Shown here in pieces: positions 10,941 to 21,955 of a DNA stretch of 64,000 nt. The stretch is from Mermis nigrescens. Lineage: Eukaryota; Nematoda; Enoplea; Mermithida; Mermithidae. The notes under the pieces are model-generated. The model was not told the origin of the DNA and did not search any database. It worked only from the letters and a program-made list of their open reading frames with translations. Made by a program: the position numbers and the translations under genes. Location of the stretch: NCBI GenBank assembly GCA_036768485.1, contig JAVLUZ010000527.1:124001-188000 (forward strand), written 5' to 3'. Position 1 is the stretch's first letter; every line of letters begins with the position of its first letter.

Positions 10941-11433
10941 GAGAGCTTTTTCAGCAAATTTTTTCCGATGGCTACAGTATGCCTAATTAGGTGATTTACT
11001 GTAACTTGACAGAAAAGTTGAGTGGGGGCGAGCGGCCGCCATTCTTTCATCTTTAATGCACGTAACCGTCCATATTGACTTAATTCAAACATCTAAACAG
11101 TGCTGTGACAAACTACAGTAAGTGCGCTAAATAGAAATCTTGCAGCAGGAATCGAACCCGTGTTGCTTCTAACGACAATAAGACGTTCTTCCACTACGCT
11201 AAGCGGAAGTTGTCGGCGATGTTTAAAATGCTAGTATATTGTAGTTAACGGTCGATTTATGACAAGCTGAATGCGCGAATGCCATCCACATGTTGCAAGC
11301 AAGACGTGCTGGGAGACGAGAAAAAACTCTGCCGGAAGAAATTGTGTAGCTACAGTGACCTCTAAATAACCTGCAGTAAGTAGGGAAAATAGACTTAATG
11401 TAGCCTCGGGGAAGATTTGCTGAAAAAGCTCTC
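10941..11433. mobile_element. Fold-back element, about 490 bp
   Basis: GAGAGCTTTTTCAGCAAAT at 10941 recurs in reverse complement at the right end (11415-11433), and the match continues inward with gaps through a GGCTACA motif. No ORF. It contains the tRNA-like sequence at 11139. Confidence 0.55.
11139..11209 (-). tRNA. tRNA-like sequence, probably a pseudogene
   Basis: On the minus strand it has an A-box-like TTAGCGTAGTGG and a B-box GGTTCGATTCC at tRNA spacing over 71 nt. A seven-base anticodon loop TTGTCGT would give GUC (Asp). The acceptor stem pairs poorly (CTTCCGC against the 3' GTGCAAG-like end) and the anticodon stem has a mismatch. A tRNA-derived repeat or dead copy is more likely than a working gene. 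Confidence 0.3.
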
Positions 11434-12566
11434 GGTGCTGATACGGTTTCGTCGTTATCAGCGGTCAATAAAATTAAAAAGATTGGAAACATGATAAAAA
11501 TAACAGCTTGTTACAAACCACTATTTTATGGCGTTTTTCACGAAATATTCGGATCATAGTTATGTTGCTGAATTTTAAAAAAAGTTTGGTAAAGCTCACA
11601 TCATTTCTTACACTGTGAAAGCCTTGCATGTTCAAGGAAAAACTCGCAAATTGATAAACATGAGTTAGTGTATGAATAAGGAAGTTTTATAATATTGCGT
11701 ATCAGACACCCTAATAGAAATAAAATAATAAAACACAATGTCATTAATTCTGGTTAAATCTGATCAAAAAGCGTTTATTCTCTGATTAGTTTATTTTTGC
11801 AAAAGTAAAAACATAGTGGACGTTAATAAATACGAGACATAATGTAGATCGAATTTTTAGATTAGTAATGCAACTTCTGATCTAATCCTTTACATTAAGT
11901 GTAATAAAGTGATATTGCACTACACGAAAAGTAAAAGATATGCAATTCAATAATGTTATTCACGAGTAGGATATAAAGTAATAGAGAACGATGGCATAAT
12001 ATCATATCACAGGGTCGTTTTTCGAGAAGACATTTGTACAGGTATGCAAGTATCAATAAGCAAAGAAAAGTGCGTTCAAAAATATGAAGTTAGCCCATTT
12101 CACAGGTCATCTTATGTTTTTATGCTAGTTCCCGCCATTATAAAACATTTCACATGCCAGCAATAGACTTGCATTCCGGCCCGCAACTTGTTTTAATTAA
12201 GTTTATGGATCAGTACCTAACACTTTAATGATTTGTTACATATTTAAATGTAATTCCATCGCACGAGGTGTCGTATCTTATTTCGCTAATTCATTTTTTC
12301 CTAGGAATTCGCCAATAAAATTATTATAATTTTTATCGCTCACATGACTTAGATCGAGCTAACTTGGTTCGCGCAAGGCTATATTTTTTATAAACATACG
12401 TATGCAGTAATTATAAAAAATTGTTTGTTAACGCAAATAGGCCGAGATATTGGTTCAATCTTTTAGCGTCTTCAAAGATGTTTCGTAAGTAAAAATTTTA
12501 TGAAGGCAACTTATCTTTAAGGTAAGCCTGCAACACTCTAGCGTCCGTCTTGATAATAGTAGGGAC
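11434..12566. other. No gene seen
   Basis: AT-rich DNA without long ORFs, repeats shared with the rest of the window, or RNA genes that I can recognise. Confidence 0.5.
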
Positions 12567-12812
12567 CATAATGTACAGCATTGCCGATCTAAGAGGTCAG
12601 CTAGTCTTTGGGTCAAAATTAGAGTTTTTCAAGGCTAAAGTGATCTTTAAAGCCATATGTAAAAATAGCGTTAAAACTACGCTATTCTACAGTCTCTAGT
12701 CAATTTAAAGCACTTTTATAGAAAATTTTCAGCATTGATCCATTTCAGTCGTACATTTCGCTTCATTTTTCTCAGAAAATTTGTCAGTGTTCCATTACTC
12801 GGGGTTCAATAC
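12567..12812 (+). mobile_element. Family C element, diverged copy
   Basis: It starts CATAATGTACAGCATTGCCG after GTAGGGAC and follows family C through GCGTTAAAACTACGCTATTC and CTAGTCAATTTAAAGCAC. A family A-like start (CATACATTGGCAGCGACC) follows directly near 12813, so two elements again abut. Confidence 0.6.
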
Positions 12813-13081
12813 CATACATTGGCAGCGACCAAAATCTGTGGGGTCTGGGTGGTGAAAACTAACAAAAATCCCAAGAATTCAATTCGATCATAATTTTCTG
12901 GATATCTCACTATACTCTATCATTAGAGAACATCGCGGCATAAGGACTTTTCAAAAAAGTAACAGAAAAATTCAGGCAAATTAAAGAATATATATTCAAA
13001 AACGAGTCTATGAGCACATAGATAGCTATAAAGTCATAAAACAACACTTAAGAATACTTTGAAAGTTAGTCAGAATTCTTC

Positions 13082-13900
13082 TGCACAGTCAGTCAACGTT
13101 ATCATAGGTAACGTGTTAGCGTGAAACTATAATACACTTATGTGCCTCTTACACCTGTGCACCCTCCCCTCTACAGCTATTACGGAACTCATCTAGGAGG
13201 TGAGGTTTTTTAATAGATAGATAATAAAAAAGATTTTGCAGTCTATTTCTTGTATACACTCAATATTGACTTTGTGATGAGCGCGTAAAGTTTTGGCGTA
13301 ATGTTATAACACATAGCGAATTTCGGTGATTTTTTTCCGCGGCTTGTGAAAAACTCAGTATTAATGCCTAAAACGAATTTAATGGTTCTAAATTGTAGAG
13401 AATGAAATGCTCCATTTTGAATTGGCCTTGGTTCTCGAGTGAGAGTGTAAAGAATGTGAAAATCTCGGGGATTAAAAATCATTTTGATTGAGATTTCGAC
13501 TTGTTTATGTCTGTCAACAACTCAGGTTATGAGTCCCAAGAAATTTTCTGATAGAAATGTACTACGGCTCGAGGGCTATTTTTCGTTTACCAGCAAACTT
13601 TTGTACACTCAATAAGAAATTAGTACCAGGGGTTCAAACATTGCACTCTTAGTGTAAAAAATAGATTTTGTCTTACATTTCTCTGCCAACTTTTCCGCTT
13701 ATGAGTCGGGATAAATTTAATAGAATAGAAATAAAAAACCTTTCAAGGGCTACACGTCGCAGCAAATTACGCTCAAAAACGCAATATTGAGTTCTATATG
13801 GGGGTGTACCACCATGTAGCTTACGCGAGCAAAGCGTTAAAACTGCTGAGAAAAACTGTCCAGTCACAGGGCTAGAGACCCTAGCCGTAGTAGAATGTTA
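13082..13900. repeat. Dispersed repeat H, copy 1 (~800 bp)
   Basis: GTGTTAGCGTGAAACTATAA, the CACCTGTGCACC block and CTACAGCTATTACGG recur in the same order at 25401-26170. Short TTTACACT/GTGTAAAG motifs are scattered through both. Its class is unknown and it has no ORF of note. Confidence 0.65.
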
Positions 13901-14171
13901 AAAAACTTCCGCCCCTTTTTATATCAACAGTAAGTAACGAAAAAAACAGATCATACTGCCGTTAAGGGTGTTTTAGAGAAGTCAAACCCTTCTTCGAGAA
14001 TAGCACGATGGGGACTTGCCTTATCAGGAATCAAAATCACAGTGAAGCCCAAGAAGAGGAATAAAATTAGAATGCCGATGCACTTTCAAGGTTCTCAAAC
14101 GAAAGTGAAATGAATTATTTCAATATAGATGATAACGAGACAATTAACGAACCCTATAAGATACCCACGAC

Positions 14172-14441
14172 CATACGTGGGCAGCAAGAAAATTCTGGGG
14201 GGGGGGGTGTGTGTGCAAGATTTTTTTGAAGGTCAAAAATGGCCTTAAAAATGGTGGTATGGCGATAAAAACACCATTTTTCGACGTTTCTCATGAAGCA
14301 CTATCCATTAGCATCAAAAAATTGCGAAAAAAACGAAAAAAATTTTCAAAAATTGAATTCTGGGGGGGGTATTTTGATTTCTGGGGGGGGTATTTTGTTT
14401 CTGGGGGTGCATACTCCCCAAACCCCCCACGCCCAGGTGTG
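14172..14441 (+). mobile_element. Family A hAT-type MITE, copy 3
   Basis: A 270-bp element from CATACGTGGGCAGCAAG to CCCAGGTGTG, flanked by CCCACGAC and ACCACGAC (7 of 8). The central AATGGTGGTATGGCGATAAA and TTTCTCATGAAGCACTATCC blocks define the family. Long G runs make it assembly-prone. Confidence 0.8.
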
Positions 14442-14599
14442 ACCACGACCTAGTCTATAAATAGCATCTAAAATCAGAGTGATGAATACTCCAAAATAAA
14501 TATTAGCAATCTTCAACTCAAAAACCCAGAACTAAAACAATTCTTTACAAAAACCGAGCTCAAAATGGACTATACATTTGAACATAACATACAAGTAGG

Positions 14600-16105
14600 G
14601 TTCATCAGGGTTAACACCCCCCAACCCAGGTTCGGCACTTTGGACCACTCCCAGGGCAGAGAAACGGTTGTCAGCCTCACATATGAATTATGGGGTACCC
14701 CGTTTTCGAGCCTCCTAAACCCCCTTCAGTGGGAGAAATTTTGCCGGAAACGGGTTTGGGTATTCACTCTAATAGATCATACTTGGGGAACTCCGGTTCC
14801 GGCACTTTGAACCACCGCCAGGGCGGAGAAACCCTTGACGGAACCGGGGTCAGCTTCACATTTGAATTATGTGGTACTCCGTTCCGAGCCCTTAAACCCT
14901 TCTGCAATGAGAGAAATTTTGCCGGAAACGGGGTTGGGGTGTTCACCCTAATAGGTCTATACTTGAGAAACCTCGCTTCCGGTGTTTTCAACCAACCTCA
15001 TAGCGGAGAAACCCCCGACGGAACCGGGGTCAGCTTCACATATGAATAATAGGATACCCCGTTTCCAAGCCCATAACCCCCTTCACTGAGAGAAATTTTA
15101 CCGGAAACTGGGTCAGGGATGCTTCACCCTAATAGATCCTACTTAGGGAACCCCAGTTCCGCCACTTTGGACAACCCCCGAGGCGGAGAAACACACGACG
15201 GGACAGGGGTCAGCTTCACATATGAATTATGGGGTACTCCGTTTCCGAGCCCCTTAACCCCCTTCAGTAGAAGAAATTTTGCCGGAAACGGGGTTGGGGT
15301 GTTGACCCTGATAGGCCCTACGTGGAAACCCCGGTTCCGGCACTTTGGACTACCACAAGGGCGGAGAAACCACCTAAGAAACCGGGGTCAGCTTCACATT
15401 TGAATTATAAGGTACGCCGTTTCCGAGCCCCTAAACCTCCCTTCAGTGGGAGAAATTTTGCCGTAAACGGGGTTTGGGGTGTTCACCCAAATATGTCCAA
15501 CTTAGGGGAACGCCGGTTCCGCCCTTTTGGACCACTCCCAGGGTGGAGAAACCTCCGATGGAACCGGGGTCAGCTTCACATATGAATAATGGAATACCCC
15601 GTTTCCGAGCCCCTAAACCCCTCTTCAGTGGGGGAGAAATTTTGCCGGAAACAGGGGTTGGGGTGTTCACCCTAGAAGGTCCTACTTATGGAAACCCGGT
15701 TCCGACACTTTAGACCACCCTCAGGGCGGAGAAACCCCCGACGGAACCGGGGGTCAGCTTCACATATGAATAATAGGAAACCCCGTTTCCGAACCCCTAA
15801 ACCCCCTTCAGTGTGGGAGAAATTTTGCCCGGAAACGGGGTCAGGGGTCTTCATTCTTATGGGCCCTACTTGGGAAATCCAGTTTCGCCACTTTGGATCA
15901 CCCCCAGGGCGAAGAAACCCCGACGGGGTCCGGGGTCAGCTTCACATATAAATTATGGGGTACCCCATTTCCGTGCCAGATTTTTCCGGAAACGGGGTTT
16001 GGTTGTTGACCCTGATAGGCCCTATTTGAGGAACCCCGTTTCCGGCACTAAGGACTACCCCCAGGGCGGAGGAAACCCTAGACGGAACTTGTGCACAGTA
16101 ATATA
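14600..16105. repeat. Satellite array 1, ~180-bp unit, about 8 copies
   Basis: Units start at roughly 14700, 14880, 15061, 15240, 15420, 15601, 15785 and 15965, each with GTTTCCGAGCCCCTAAACCC, GAAATTTTGCCGGAAACGGG and CCGGGGTCAGCTTCACATAT. The unit is GC-richer than its surroundings. Because 180 is a multiple of three, ORFs run on through several units, but units differ by indels and no protein family is visible. Confidence 0.92.
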
Positions 16106-16325
16106 CGTTTCTGTTCCGTATTTTACCCATCGTTTCCGTTTCTGTTTCCGGCTTTTACCCATCGTTTCCGTTTCCGTTTCCAGATTTTACTTTTCCCCAA
16201 AAAGTGCATAAAATGAGAGTAATAATTGCGAGATAATGTGAAGCTGCAGCTTCAGATAGGTTAGAATGGCGTTCTGTCATGGTAAAACGGAGGGTTGCTA
16301 AAATAATGGAACTGTTGTTTGCATA
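16106..16325 (+). repeat. Satellite tail with CGTTTCCG simple repeat
   Basis: After the last unit come CGTTTCCGTTTCTG-like repeats and then a unique tail (GTGCATAAAATGAGAGTAAT). The tail is split by the solo LTR at 16326 and resumes at 17358. The uninterrupted version stands at 24836-25400. Confidence 0.8.
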
Positions 16326-17357
16326 TGTAACTACGAGAGTTACACGTTTTGGCGAACTTGCCTTAGCAGTTCGCGGTAGCCACTACATAGCCAATACTAG
16401 TAGCTATCTACGATAGTGTACTGTGGGCTATGCCTTCGGTCTTCCCACATTTTCCCCAATTTTCAATAATAAAAAACAATAAGATACTTGTCCGGTAACA
16501 TAGAGTTAAGTATATGATAATAGTAATCGTTTCATGCATACCGCTTGTATTAATCTAGAACATTCGTTGTGATTTAAAAGAGTTCCAGTATTATGTTATT
16601 TTGACGTTAATTACATTTACTGTAATGGTCCTACGTGGCCATCTTAGTTAGTTGGTTGGCAGACGTACGATTGTACAGTGGAGTGCGTTTTCGTTTTTCT
16701 TTTTGCGTTATTTGTTGTCCGGCAGTTAGGCCGTGTATTTAGTGTTCGAATAAATTGGAAAAACCTACCCAGGGGTTTCGGATATACCGAGGGTTAGGTC
16801 GGAACTCTCCAACGTCGAGGATTTCGAGACTCTGAGTGGACGGATAGGTAAATTTCATATGATTACTTATTTCGTTCGAAAATCTTAATTCTTTTCTCAA
16901 ACCTAAAATTGATCAAAAAATATTATTTAATCTTTAAGGATGATTGATCAGTATAGAGCTCGTTGTTGTTGTTTTCAAAGTTTATTGTGCTATACACATT
17001 AGGAACCAAAAAACATTTCTGTTGGAATCGAATCTTGAAAATAAGTTAAACAATCAACTTGAGCTTTGAGATAGGTCAACTGACCTCCGCGGCAATTCCG
17101 AGATTAGGTAGGTAGCCTTAGGTCTTAGGGCGTAGCTGCTGAGATCACCCGACGAGAAGCGGTCAGCAATATTAGGACCGAGGGGATCGAAGCCGTAAGG
17201 TCTGTGAGGGTCCAAGGATCGAAGCGATCCCAGGCTAAGCGATCGGGGCCAGCGCTAAGTGCAGATCTAAGTACCTACGTACCTAAGTAAGTCTCGAAGG
17301 CAAATACACCCGTCCTATGTTGATTCTTTGTAGACATAGGGCGGCCCTGTATTTACA
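16326..17357 (-). mobile_element. Solo LTR of the element 2/3 family
   Basis: A 1032-bp LTR with TGTAAC at one end and TTTACA at the other. In the orientation of elements 2 and 3 its 5' end is at 16326, so it is in the opposite direction to them. The empty site survives at 25062-25068. The flanks are CATA and CATG, a 4-bp duplication with one change. AATAAA at about 16749 may be its poly(A) signal. Its sequence matches the LTR at 38533-39596 throughout. The strand field is nominal. Confidence 0.85.
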
Positions 17358-17697
17358 CATGTGTCGCTATGGATAAGCCAACTCATAAGGTTCTTCTCAT
17401 GCAGTGCCCGTTTCCATTATTTACAGTAGCATAAAAACAATTCTTCTCAAAATTTGTAGTCAAACTTTCGCATTTTATAGTTCTTGGCCTTATTTTCTTT
17501 TCCCTTTTGAAAGATAGTATAAAAATTTCTGTAATTCACCCTTATCTTGTTTTTTTAACAATTTTGTTCAATCTCGTAAACGAGCCAGAAAACCTTTCCT
17601 TTTTGAGGGGTTTCTAACCATGCATGGGCAGCAGCCGAATGTTGGAGGGCCTGAATCGTGTAAAGCTGCAACGATTTAAAAAAACATGCCGGAAATT
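17358..17697 (+). repeat. Satellite tail, right part
   Basis: Continues the tail after the solo LTR: GTCGCTATGGATAAGCCAAC to AAAGCTGCAACGATTTAAAA. The same order is seen without interruption at 25066-25400. It includes CATGCATGGGCAGCAGCC, similar to family A ends. Confidence 0.75.
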
Positions 17698-18043
17698 TAT
17701 AGTCTGTTCTACAACTTCGGTCATAAATTTTATAATTATCTCCGACAATAAGCTGACAGATTGCGATTATAGCTTTGATTTGATATATAATTATCGTAAC
17801 CCTCGGCTTACTGTCGATGAAAATTCTTAAAATTTATGCACAAAGTTACATATGTGAAATAGACTATAATTCTAGGGGTCTGCTGCATTTTCTTAAGTAG
17901 TCTGAACCCCCACACGCCACGTAACATATGATCGCAAGAACTCGCTGGCTTATAGTCTGTTTCACATAAATTCGTGCATAAATTCTGAGCATTTTCTGTC
18001 GACACTAGGCCGAGGGTCACAATATTTATATATCAGATCAATG

Positions 18044-19458
18044 TGTAGCGAGTGTCGCTACACTCAGCTAGCGTTAGCGAGTCGATTAGTTTTGACCGCA
18101 TCAAAAACGGTGGAATATTCGTCAAGTTACGAAAGATCGTTGCCGGACCCGAAATCCTCAATTCGTCTTAAGAAGCTGAGATCCGGCCCCCTCGCTTTTA
18201 TTAGTCCTCATAGCCAGTCAGGTACGCATCTCTCAGAAGCGCAGCGTGTGAGCTGTTCATACAGATTCGATTCCTCATATCCCCTCATACTTTCACATTA
18301 AAAACATAGGAGTACGTGACCGGCAATTTGTCAAGTCTGAGTTGAGATCGAAATCAATATTTGTCTTTATCATGTAATTAACGTGTGTCTTATCGAGCAG
18401 CTGCATTAGCGCCTGCTTATCGTAATGTTATTGGTTAAATCTTTTATCGTATCTTCAATCTATTTAAATAGGTACTCTTGTCTTATCGATTTAATTCACT
18501 CTTGGACTTGTTCGCTTGTTTGCCGTCTAGAGCACACATGGGCGTGGGGTCTGGATCTGGACCCCCCCAGAAACCAAAAGACCCCCCCAGAAATCAAAGA
18601 CCCCAGAAATCAATTTTGAAAATTTTTTTCGTTTTTTTCGCAATTTTTTGATGCCAATGGATAGTGCTTGATGAGAAACGTCGAAAAATGGTGTTTTTAT
18701 CGCCATATCACCATTTTTAAGTCCATTTTTTGACCTTCAAAAAATCTTGGACCCCCCCAGAATTTTCTTGCTGCCCACGTATGGTCTAGAGTCGTTTTTC
18801 TCGCTCGCGTTTCATTAGTGTGCTGGATATTACACGCGCTAGAGCATTTTCGTTTTATTTTAGTGAACTTGCCGTCAACATTATTCAGGGGTGATTTATA
18901 CCGCGAATAGTGCACCGTCGCGGAATGACTCCTCATATTGAGAGTCAAAATAGGAAGATGAATCTTTTCGTATTTCCTTTCGTCAAAATTCAATTACCCA
19001 TCTACGTACCTAAAACCATTAAAATTATTACTTAATCTTCATGTTAGATGACTGTCCACTGTCCAGTGTCCAGCTTAGAGCTCTTTGTTGTTGAAGGATA
19101 GTTCATGAGTGCAGGAACCAAAACATTTCGAAAAACTTTGACATAGCCAAGGAAAATAAGTTAATTTATCAACTTGAGAGTTTATGGGGTTTTTTTAGGA
19201 GGTCAATTGACCTTGCGAGCAACTATCCGGGTCTGCTGAGATCTCCGACCAGAAGCGGTCAGCAATTTAGACCGAGGAGATCGGGAAGCCCTAGGTCTTG
19301 AGGGTCGTTTTGCTGATTCTTGACCTTGTGTTTCTAGCAAACACCAGCGCTAAGAGTAGCCTGGGTACTTAGGTTAGCTCCGTATAGGTACATAATCCCC
19401 CGCCGTCGTTCTGTTTACATAGGTGTTTAGGTACCGACGGTGGGCGCCATTACTTACA
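18044..19458. mobile_element. Solo LTR, family B, inserted in the fold-back
   Basis: It runs from TGTAGCGAGTGTCGCTACAC to ATTACTTACA, with AATG at 18040-18043 and 19459-19462. Without the MITE inside it the LTR is 1156 bp. Its right half (AGAAGCGGTCAGCAAT, GGTCAATTGACC) is clearly related to the LTR at 16326, so it belongs to a diverged sister family. Confidence 0.75.
18533..18783 (-). mobile_element. Family A hAT-type MITE, copy 4, exact duplication
   Basis: A 251-bp inverted copy with GTCTAGAG at 18525-18532 and 18784-18791. The empty site is preserved at about 30370 in the sister locus. This copy gives the cleanest proof of the element's ends (CACACATGGGC / CATACGTGGGC) and of its 8-bp duplication. 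Confidence 0.92.
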
Positions 19459-19536
19459 AATGTTATAATCGCAATCTGTCAGCTTATTGCTGTAGACAGT
19501 TTTAAAAATTTATGACCGAAGTTGTGTGAAACAGAC

Positions 19537-19794
19537 TATAGATGCACGGAATGATCGGTCGAGGGTCAAGTTCAGGAGAGCATTTTGGAGGCAGAATGAC
19601 CTCAAAAATTTGTACATACTTGCACATAAATGCTATGTAGAACACCGTAAAAATCACTTTAATCCACTGATTCTGATCTTTTTCAAGCAATTTCGCAGAA
19701 AAGTTTTGATTTTTCATTTTGCCTTATTGTTAAAGAAATTAATAATTTCCCCGTTTTTACATTTCGCACCCTACCAACCCTATGTGCATGTCTA
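19537..19794 (+). mobile_element. Family C-like element, first of a three-element row
   Basis: It starts TATAGATGCACGG, overlapping the fold-back end, and ends TATGTGCATGTCTA. It is followed by GTCGCAAC and then the family A copy. The left half recurs at 32198-32345. Confidence 0.6.
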
Positions 19795-19802
19795 GTCGCA
19801 AC

Positions 19803-20074
19803 CACACCTGGGCGTGGGGGGTTGGGTCAGAGAGTATGCACTCCCCCAGAAACCCAAATACCCCCCAGAAATCAGCATACCCCCCCAGAATTCAATGTTT
19901 GAAAATTTTTTCGTTCTTTTTCGCAATTTGTTGATGCCAATGGATAGTGCTTGATGAGAAACGTCGAAAAAATGGTGTTTTTTATCGCCATACCTCCATT
20001 TTCAAGGCCATTTTTCGACCTTTCAAAAAAATCTTTGCACCCTCCCCCCAGAATTTTCTTGCTGCCCACGTATG
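19803..20074 (-). mobile_element. Family A hAT-type MITE, copy 5, exact duplication
   Basis: A 272-bp inverted copy from CACACCTGGGCG to CCCACGTATG. GTCGCAAC stands at 19795-19802 and 20075-20082. It is the middle of three adjoining elements. Confidence 0.9.
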
Positions 20075-20082
20075 GTCGCAAC

Positions 20083-20336
20083 CATAGATGCACAGCATGG
20101 CCGACCTGCAGAGGGGGCCTGAAAAAATTGAGTTTTTTTAGGCCAAAATGACCTCAAAAACTTGGTATTAGCGCTAAAATAGCATTAAAACTACGTTTAT
20201 TACAGTTTCTAGCCAATTTGAATCACTTTTGAAGAAAATTTTCACCCGCTTTTAGGCTTTCATCTAGCCTCATTTCCCCCGCAAAATTTTCCATTTCTCC
20301 ATTCTAGGGGCCTATAGACCCCTACGTGCATGTCTG
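20083..20336 (+). mobile_element. Family C element, third of the row
   Basis: A 254-bp element from CATAGATGCACAGCATGG to CGTGCATGTCTG. GTCGCAAC precedes it and GTCGCAGC follows. The reversed right end, CAGACATGCAC, matches its left end over 11 bases with few changes. Confidence 0.8.
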
Positions 20337-20689
20337 GTCGCAGCACCACCATAAACTCCGAACGTGCATGCATGCTTCATTCCAGTTCATTTTTGGTAAA
20401 ACAGTATGGCTAGTTTCATATTTATTCTAAACCACAGCACATGCGACAAAATGTACATAAGTGCGGTGCACACACACGTAAGTCCTATCGAGTGTTCTCT
20501 GCTCGCAGACGCTTTTTGTGTATAGCCCGTCAGGTTGATGTTTCAACCGTTGGTTATACACAGCGTTTTGCTTTCAGGTAGAGCACCGGAGTAGTATACC
20601 TCGTGTCTCCCTAGGCTCCTTATCTTATAGCGTTGTAGTGTTATAAGATAGGCGATGACGTCATAATCTGGCTCCTTGAGAAAAAGCCG
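20337..20689. other. No gene seen
   Basis: Non-repetitive DNA with a TCTTATAGCG..TTATAAGATA inverted repeat near 20622-20650. No ORF of note. Confidence 0.4.
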
Positions 20690-21310
20690 AGGGAGCAAAG
20701 GGCGGGACATGCCCGAGCACGCCCGAGCGGCATCTGGGGTCAGCCAGGAGGGTCAGGGGCGCCGATCATTGGGAGGGGGATGAAATCTCCCGGGGGAGAA
20801 TTTTCCCATGGGTACAAAATCGAAGGGGTTTACCTCGAGAGCTAGTGGTCGGACCGGGCTCGAATTTTCAGGGTAGGAGGTGAGTATCCCTGCCCGGACA
20901 TGCCTGGGGGTGGGGGTGTTGGTAAGACGTGCCTCGGACCCGTCAGTTGGTCTAAGGGGCTCCTGAAATTGCGGGGTGCTACAGTGCTTTCGGTTTCGCA
21001 CAACTTTTTCCGAAACAAAGGCAATATAAGTTGTGGGTGAGGGGTAAGAGGGAGTGTTGGTTGTATTTTGAGGGGGGACCTGCGTAAAGTTAGTGAAGGT
21101 TCAGTGCGAAGTGGGGCCGGCCCAGCCCACGTGGCTAAAGGCCTCAAGGGGGTTTTAGGTGGGCACTTGCCGAATTTCAATCAGGGAGTAAAAGTGTATT
21201 AACAGTGCGCGCTCTGTTTTTTAGTAAGAAGAAGAACGGGACGAAGAAAGGTAAGACCTTGCATGGTCGGGCGCCTTGTCGTAGGCGCAGCGGGCTTAAG
21301 CCACTCGGTG
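20690..21310. other. GC-rich island, function unknown
   Basis: About 600 bp far richer in G on the plus strand than its surroundings (GGGAGGGGGATG, GGGGGTGGGGGTG). A TTTTTTAG acceptor and a GTAAGACC donor bracket a 26-base purine-rich piece at about 21224-21249, which could be a 5'UTR exon. A minus-strand 112-codon ORF (20842-21180) is proline-rich, low in complexity and unsupported. Confidence 0.4.
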
Positions 21311-21345
21311 GCGAACTAATCTGACCGTTTTGATTTCACTTATCT

Positions 21346-21600
21346 AAAATTATGTATTCATAGCCTAGCTCCATGGCCTCCTGCATTGATGAGCATGTAG
21401 ACCGCCGTTTTTCACTTTTTTCTTTGGTAAACGTATAAGAGTAAGACCGGACCATTTTTACCTTTATACATTTGCATGTAAAAATTATGTATTCATAGCC
21501 TAGGTCCATGGCCGCAGCTGCATTGATGAGCAGGGAGACCGCCGCTCTAGACTACGTGTTAAATCTCCACTTCTGAACCGTTTTTCACTTTTTCTTTATT
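21346..21600 (+). repeat. Tandem duplication, unit ~132 bp
   Basis: AAAATTATGTATTCATAGCC and GCATTGATGAGCA occur at about 21346 and again at 21479, each followed by GACCGCCG and TTTTTCACTTTTT. The second copy carries an additional 40 bp. Confidence 0.65.
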
Positions 21601-21955
21601 ATAACAGTTAAACTTTCATACGAATTTACTATACAATCAATTTCATAATCAATAATCCGTGCATCGCTCTGTGTCCATTTGACTGAGTAGTCTGGACGCA
21701 GTCCTTCCCAAATGTCGTAGAAAAGTCCCTCTTCGTTATTCGTCCATGCTACGCTTGTAGCGAAATTGCAGAGTGCCAAAGTCCGCGAATTTTTCTTTTT
21801 TCGGTCAAATTTCTGGCTCTACTGTTTAATTCTGCATCTATTTTCCATTGAACCTTGTGGTAATCGGTGAAGTCGATTCCAAAAATATGTGGCAATGCGT
21901 ACCAAGTCCTTGTTTTCATCAGTGAAAATGGATCTAAGTTGAGTACAAAAAACAA
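21585..21955 (-). pseudogene. Unrecognised protein-like reading with a frameshift
   Basis: Two overlapping minus-strand readings (21955-21749 and 21779-21585) seem to be one protein broken by an indel near 21775. They contain ALPHIFGIDFTDYHKVQW and then NNEEGLFYDIWEGLRPDY, which is mixed in composition like a real protein. I recognise no family. No start, splice partner or transposon end could be assigned. Confidence 0.3.

Larger units (their letters stand above)
17698..19540. mobile_element. Fold-back element with two 171-bp arms, copy 1
   Basis: Arm 1 is 17698-17868. Arm 2 is 17951-18043 plus 19463-19540, split by a solo LTR; it sums to the same 171 bp. Each arm is itself bounded by TATAGTCTGTTTCAC-like sequence in opposite directions, giving four copies of the end motif. 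About 82 bp separate the arms. No ORF. Confidence 0.75.

Noticed and set aside
11139..11209. Functional tRNA-Asp gene
   Set aside because: The A and B boxes are present but the acceptor and anticodon stems do not pair well, and it lies in a fold-back element.
14565..16211. Chain of ORFs on both strands through satellite array 1
   Set aside because: They follow from a unit of about 180 bp (multiple of three) without stops in some frames. Indels between units break them and no family is visible.
20842..21180. 112-aa proline-rich minus-strand ORF
   Set aside because: The composition follows from the G-rich plus strand. No family, start context or splice support was found.
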